In this document: positions 5,548 to 9,244 of the stretch, in pieces
How positions within the stretch are numbered: the stretch's first letter is position 1
Layout: each line of letters starts with the position of its first letter
Assembly: GCA_029287965.1 (NCBI GenBank)
Contig: JARFQC010000237.1
Location: forward strand, 1-9,244
Direction of reading: 5' to 3'
DNA length: 9,244 nt
Source of the DNA: Arenicellales bacterium
Lineage (GTDB): Bacteria > Pseudomonadota > Gammaproteobacteria > BMS3Bbin11
The notes under the pieces: generated by a model
Databases searched by the model: none
Told to the model about the DNA's origin: nothing
The model's input: only the letters and a program-made list of their open reading frames with translations
Position numbers and translations under genes: made by a program

Positions 5548-8500
5548 ATGTTAAATCGAATCGTCGATTGGGCCGTCACCAACCGTTTGCTGGTGGTGAT
5601 AGCACTCATTACGCTGATTACAGCTGCCGTTTTCGTTATTCCGAAACTGAATCTGGACGCATTTCCGGATGTAACCAACGTACAGGTCTCGGTCAATACC
5701 GAGGCACCGGGTCTCGCTGCCGAAGAGGTGGAACAACTAATCACCTACCCCATAGAGGCTGTGATGTATGCCTTGCCCGATGTGGAGGAGGTGCGCTCCA
5801 TATCCAAGACTGGCCTGTCCGGCGTAACCGTCGTGTTCAAGGAAGGAACAGACATCTACTTTGCCCGGCAACTGGTGTTTGAGAGACTTCAGGCTGCCAG
5901 GGAGCTGATTCCCGATGGTGTTGGCGTGCCGGATATGGGGCCTAACACGTCAGGACTGGGTCAGGTTTACCAGTATTTGCTCCTGGCAGAACCGGACTCG
6001 GGTCTCGACGCAATGACCCTGCGGAGCCTGAATGACTGGGTAGTAAAGCTACTGTTGATTCCGGCCGAAGGTGTGACCGATGTGCTTTCCTTCGGAGGTG
6101 AGGTTCGCCAGTACCAAGTCAATCTGAACCCTTCTCGGTTGTTGGCCTATGGACTGACCCAGAATGACGTCATGTCGGCACTGGAGCGTAACAACACCAA
6201 CGTCGGTGGCTGGTACATGAACCGGGGCCAGGAGCAGATGGTAATCCGGGGAACTGGCTGGCTTGATCACGGGCAAAAGGGGCTGGAACAAATTCGCCAG
6301 GTGCCACTGAAAAGCGTCGATGGCACTACGGTTACCGTGGCCAATGTCGCGCAAGTAGAACTCGGCAGTGAAATCCGCCAGGGTGCGGTGACCATGACCC
6401 GCAGAAGCGAGGATGGCCGAACCGAATATCTGGGCGAGGTAGTGAGCGGCATCGTCCTCAAGCGTATGGGTGCCAATACCAAGGCCACCATCGATGGCGT
6501 AAATGCACGCATCGATCGCATAAACCAAGCGCTCCCTGAAGGTGTACGCTTCGAGACGTTCTACGACCAGGCCGACTTGATCACGCAGGCGGTGCGGACA
6601 GTGGTCAATGCGCTGTTGTTGGCATTTGTCTTCATTGTGGTGATTCTCGGTTTGTTCCTGATGAATTTACGCGCCACCTTCCTGGTATTGATCTCAATTC
6701 CCATTTCTATCGGGATTGCCTTGATGGTCATGTCCTGGCTGGGCCTATCTGCCAACCTGATGTCCCTGGGGGGAATTGCAGTGGCTATCGGCATGCTTGT
6801 TGACGGCTCGGTGGTGATGGTTGAAAACATACTCAAGCACCTTTCACGCCGCGATGTTGAAGGCGGGCGAAACGGCCGTGGCATTGCATTGCGTATTCAA
6901 GAGGCAAGCAAAGAGGTTGTACGCCCCATTTTCTTTGCTACCACGATCATCCTCATTGTGTTTGCACCCTTGTTCAGTTTCGAGGGCGTGGAGGCCAAGT
7001 TATTCCAACCTATGGCCAACAGCATCATGCTGGCCATTCTTTCGGCCGTCCTGGTGGCCTTAGTGGTCGTTCCGGCACTGGCCACATACATGTTCCAACG
7101 GGGCATTCGGCCACGCGAGAGTCTGGTACTAAGACCACTCGATGCACTCTACCGCCAGGGGCTAACGTGGGCAATGGAACACCGCAGCATCGTTATTGGC
7201 ATCGCTGTTGGGTTGGTATTGGCGGCAGGACTGGTTTTGCCCCGCCTGGGAACTGAGTTTGTAAGGGAACTGGAAGAAGGCACCCTCAATCTTCGCGTCA
7301 CGCTTGCACCGTCCTCCAGCCTGGATACAGCACTTGAAGTTGCCCCGAGGTTGGAAGCCATGTTGATGGAATTTCCGGAAGTAACCTACGCTCTTTCGCG
7401 TATCGGTCGTGCTGAAATAGGCGGTGACCCGGAACCAGTAAACAATATCGAAATTTACGTGGGTCTGAAGCCCGTGCCGGAATGGACCAGCGCCGACGAC
7501 CGCCATGAACTCCAATCGCTGATGGAAGAGAGGTTGGAACAGCACCCCGGACTTCTATTCAATTTCTCACAACCCATAGCTACCCGGGTGGATGAGTTGC
7601 TGTCCGGTGTCAAAGCACAGTTGGCCATTAAATTGTTCGGACCGGATATGAATATCCTGGCTGAGAAAGGGCAGGAAATCGAGCAAGTAGTCATGGGTAT
7701 TGAAGGAGCGCGTGACGTTGCCATGGAGCAGATTGCCGGTGAATCTCAACTTATCGTCAAGCCGCTCCGCCGACCCTTGTCCCGATACGGACTTGCCGTT
7801 GGTGATGTCATGGAGTTGGTGCGCGAGGGACTCGGAGGCGCAAGCGCGGGTCAAATTATCAATGGCAATGAACGCTACGACATCTATGTCCGGCTGGATG
7901 AGCAATTCCGCCAGGATCGTGAAACCATCGCAGACTTGCGTTTACAGGCACCCTCTGGTGCCTGGGTACGCCTGGGCGATGTGGCTGAAGTGACTATCGC
8001 ATCCGGCCCGCCACAGGTTCGCCGGGATGATGTACAGCGCCGGGTCGTTGTACAGGCAAATGTTTACGGGCGGGATATGGGTAGTGTGGTGTCAGATATT
8101 CGCAAGGCCATATCCGACAAGATCGAGTTACCGACCGGCTATTCCGTCGAAATAGGAGGGCAGTTCGAGAGCCAGCAACGGGCACAAAAGCGCCTGTCAC
8201 TGATCGTGCCAGTTTCTCTCGGGCTCATTGCGCTGCTCCTGTATTTCGCCTTCTCATCGGTCGGCCAGGCATTATTGATTCTGGTAAATGTTCCACTTGC
8301 CGTAATTGGCGGCGTGTTCTCGTTATGGCTTACCGGCCAGTACCTGTCGGTGCCGAGCTCAGTAGGCTTTATTACCCTTTTCGGGTTGGCCGTGCTCAAT
8401 GGCGTGGTAATGGTGGATAGTATCAACCAGCGTATTCGTAAAGGGCTGTCTGTTGATGACGCCGTGTTCAACGGTGCGGTTTCCCGGTTGAGGCCCGTGC

Positions 8501-8691
8501 TGATGACCGCTACCACTTCCGCCCTTGGACTGATACCCATGTTGCTGTCCAGTGGCGTTGGGGCAGAAATTCAGAAGCCGTTAGCCAGTGTGATAGTCGG
8601 TGGCCTGATAACGGCAACTTTTCTTACGCTGTTTGTATTGCCTGTGCTTTTCGCTCGGTTTTCAAAAAGTACCTTCGATAACATTGCATAG
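5548..8691 (+). CDS. czcA: Heavy-metal efflux RND pump, CzcA/CusA family inner-membrane transporter
   Basis: A 1047-residue protein of normal length for heavy-metal RND pumps. The ATG is preceded by GGGGAGA 6-9 bases upstream and lies 15 bases after czcB. The layout is complete: TM1 about 11-31, a first periplasmic porter/docking region with the family stretch NLDAFPDVTNVQVSVNTEAP (35-54), TM2-TM6 about 348-512, TM7 about 547-566, a second periplasmic region to about 880, and TM8-TM12 about 884-1035. The TM4 proton-pathway motif reads AVAIGMLVDGSVVMVEN (411-427), with D419 and E426 matching D408 and E415 of CzcA. The first CzcA Asp (D402) is replaced by A413, as in CusA-type pumps. By my by-eye alignment, the positions of the CusA Met triad are not Met (near L586/A587, N632/N633 and E683), so Cu(I)/Ag(I) transport is unlikely. 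The protein uses the proton gradient to drive metal through CzcB and CzcC to the outside. Zn, Co, Cd or Ni is plausible; the exact metal is not decided. The symbol is given at family level. Confidence 0.94.
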   Translation: MLNRIVDWAVTNRLLVVIALITLITAAVFVIPKLNLDAFPDVTNVQVSVNTEAPGLAAEEVEQLITYPIEAVMYALPDVEEVRSISKTGLSGVTVVFKEGTDIYFARQLVFERLQAARELIPDGVGVPDMGPNTSGLGQVYQYLLLAEPDSGLDAMTLRSLNDWVVKLLLIPAEGVTDVLSFGGEVRQYQVNLNPSRLLAYGLTQNDVMSALERNNTNVGGWYMNRGQEQMVIRGTGWLDHGQKGLEQIRQVPLKSVDGTTVTVANVAQVELGSEIRQGAVTMTRRSEDGRTEYLGEVVSGIVLKRMGANTKATIDGVNARIDRINQALPEGVRFETFYDQADLITQAVRTVVNALLLAFVFIVVILGLFLMNLRATFLVLISIPISIGIALMVMSWLGLSANLMSLGGIAVAIGMLVDGSVVMVENILKHLSRRDVEGGRNGRGIALRIQEASKEVVRPIFFATTIILIVFAPLFSFEGVEAKLFQPMANSIMLAILSAVLVALVVVPALATYMFQRGIRPRESLVLRPLDALYRQGLTWAMEHRSIVIGIAVGLVLAAGLVLPRLGTEFVRELEEGTLNLRVTLAPSSSLDTALEVAPRLEAMLMEFPEVTYALSRIGRAEIGGDPEPVNNIEIYVGLKPVPEWTSADDRHELQSLMEERLEQHPGLLFNFSQPIATRVDELLSGVKAQLAIKLFGPDMNILAEKGQEIEQVVMGIEGARDVAMEQIAGESQLIVKPLRRPLSRYGLAVGDVMELVREGLGGASAGQIINGNERYDIYVRLDEQFRQDRETIADLRLQAPSGAWVRLGDVAEVTIASGPPQVRRDDVQRRVVVQANVYGRDMGSVVSDIRKAISDKIELPTGYSVEIGGQFESQQRAQKRLSLIVPVSLGLIALLLYFAFSSVGQALLILVNVPLAVIGGVFSLWLTGQYLSVPSSVGFITLFGLAVLNGVVMVDSINQRIRKGLSVDDAVFNGAVSRLRPVLMTATTSALGLIPMLLSSGVGAEIQKPLASVIVGGLITATFLTLFVLPVLFARFSKSTFDNIA

Positions 8692-8712
8692 CCCATTCCA
8701 TGAAGGTTAGAT

Positions 8713-9244
8713 ATGTCTAATTGCGACTGCTCAGTAGAGATTGACTCCAGGAACCAGAGTCGTTTGCTCTGGATACTGCTTGCAATCAATGGCTTCATGT
8801 TTGTCGTTGAGGTCAGCATCGGGATTCTTGCGGAATCCATGGGGCTGATCGCTGATTCGCTGGACATGCTGGCCGATGCCGCCGTTTACGGCATCGGCCT
8901 CTATGCGGTAGGTCGCTCGCAAACCATCAAGATCACCGCTGCGACGGTCAGCGGTTTTTTTCAAATCATTCTAGGGATAGGCATCCTGGCTGAAATAGCT
9001 CGCCGGATTGTTTACGGAAGCGACCCCGAACCGTTACTGATGATCAGCTTCAGCGTGCTCGCGCTAATCGCAAACGTGATCTGTCTCGCATTAATCTCGA
9101 AACACCGTGAAGGCGAGATTCACATGCGTGCCAGTTGGATTTTTTCCAAGAACGACGTCATAGCCAACACGGGCGTCATAGTTGCGGGCGTATTGGTTCA
9201 TGTAATGGATTCACGTATCCCCGACCTGATGATTGGATCGCTGA
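8713..9244 (+). CDS. Partial cation diffusion facilitator (CDF) metal exporter
   Basis: The first 177 residues are seen; the gene runs off the right edge (full CDF proteins of this type are usually 200-300 residues). The ATG at 8713 has AAGG (8703-8706) 6 bases ahead and lies 21 bases after the czcA stop, so the gene is probably in the same operon. The N-terminus carries a Cys pair (NCDC, C4 and C6). Transmembrane segments are visible near 18-39, 43-66, 74-97, 108-128 and from about 147. TM2 has the CDF metal-site pattern ADSLDMLAD, with D51 and D55 spaced as DxxxD. The TM5 counterpart is FSKND (144-148): D148 is present, but the His of the usual Zn-type HxxxD is Phe. The stretch HMRASWIFSKNDVIAN I recall as typical of a CDF subgroup often found beside czc genes. 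It would export cytoplasmic metal to the periplasm by proton exchange, feeding the RND system. The metal is not certain. Confidence 0.88.
   Translation, partial: MSNCDCSVEIDSRNQSRLLWILLAINGFMFVVEVSIGILAESMGLIADSLDMLADAAVYGIGLYAVGRSQTIKITAATVSGFFQIILGIGILAEIARRIVYGSDPEPLLMISFSVLALIANVICLALISKHREGEIHMRASWIFSKNDVIANTGVIVAGVLVHVMDSRIPDLMIGSL

Noticed and set aside
6049..6528. 159-codon open frame on the minus strand
   Set aside because: It is fully antisense to czcA, whose frame, motifs and start are unambiguous.

Overview
The window looks like the chromosome of a Gram-negative, probably gammaproteobacterial and environmental, species. A periplasm-spanning RND efflux system needs an outer membrane. 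The C-terminal domain of the large leucine-rich-repeat-like protein is of a kind I recall mainly from marine or halophilic gammaproteobacteria such as Wenzhouxiangella; that taxonomic hint is from memory and is weak. No rRNA, tRNA, CRISPR array, transposase or integrase is visible.

Left arm (1-2203, minus strand): a partial gene for a small exported protein of unknown function runs off the left edge. Upstream of it on the same strand lies a 590-residue secreted protein. It is built from about 13 solenoid repeats (receptor-L-domain or bacterial LRR-like), followed by a distinct C-terminal domain. A two-part stem-loop lies just after its stop codon. A divergent, gene-free stretch of 439 bases (2204-2642) separates this arm from the right arm. 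Its last 300 bases are much more AT-rich (about 43% G+C by hand count) than the flanking genes, and it holds several small dyads and direct repeats that could be regulatory.

Right arm (2643-9244, plus strand): a compact heavy-metal export operon. The order is a small His/Asp/Cys-rich exported protein (CzcI-like in position and composition), an outer-membrane channel (CzcC family), a periplasmic adaptor (CzcB family, overlapping czcC by 4 bases), an inner-membrane RND pump (CzcA family, 1047 aa), and a cation diffusion facilitator (CDF) exporter cut by the right edge. The CDF protein would move metal from cytoplasm to periplasm. The CzcCBA complex would move it from periplasm or cytoplasm to the outside. 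The small protein may buffer or sense metal in the periplasm. The RND pump has a mixed signature. Its TM4 motif lacks the first Asp of classical CzcA, as CusA does, yet the three Met positions that bind Cu(I)/Ag(I) in CusA appear to be absent. A divalent metal is therefore more likely than copper or silver, but the substrate cannot be fixed from sequence.

Overall this is a fairly ordinary metal-resistance operon beside a less common solenoid surface protein. I did not find a convincing undescribed system. The most unusual points are the ion-pathway residues of the RND and CDF pumps, the poor ribosome-binding site of the small metal-binding leader protein with a hairpin after it, and the uncharacterised solenoid protein.
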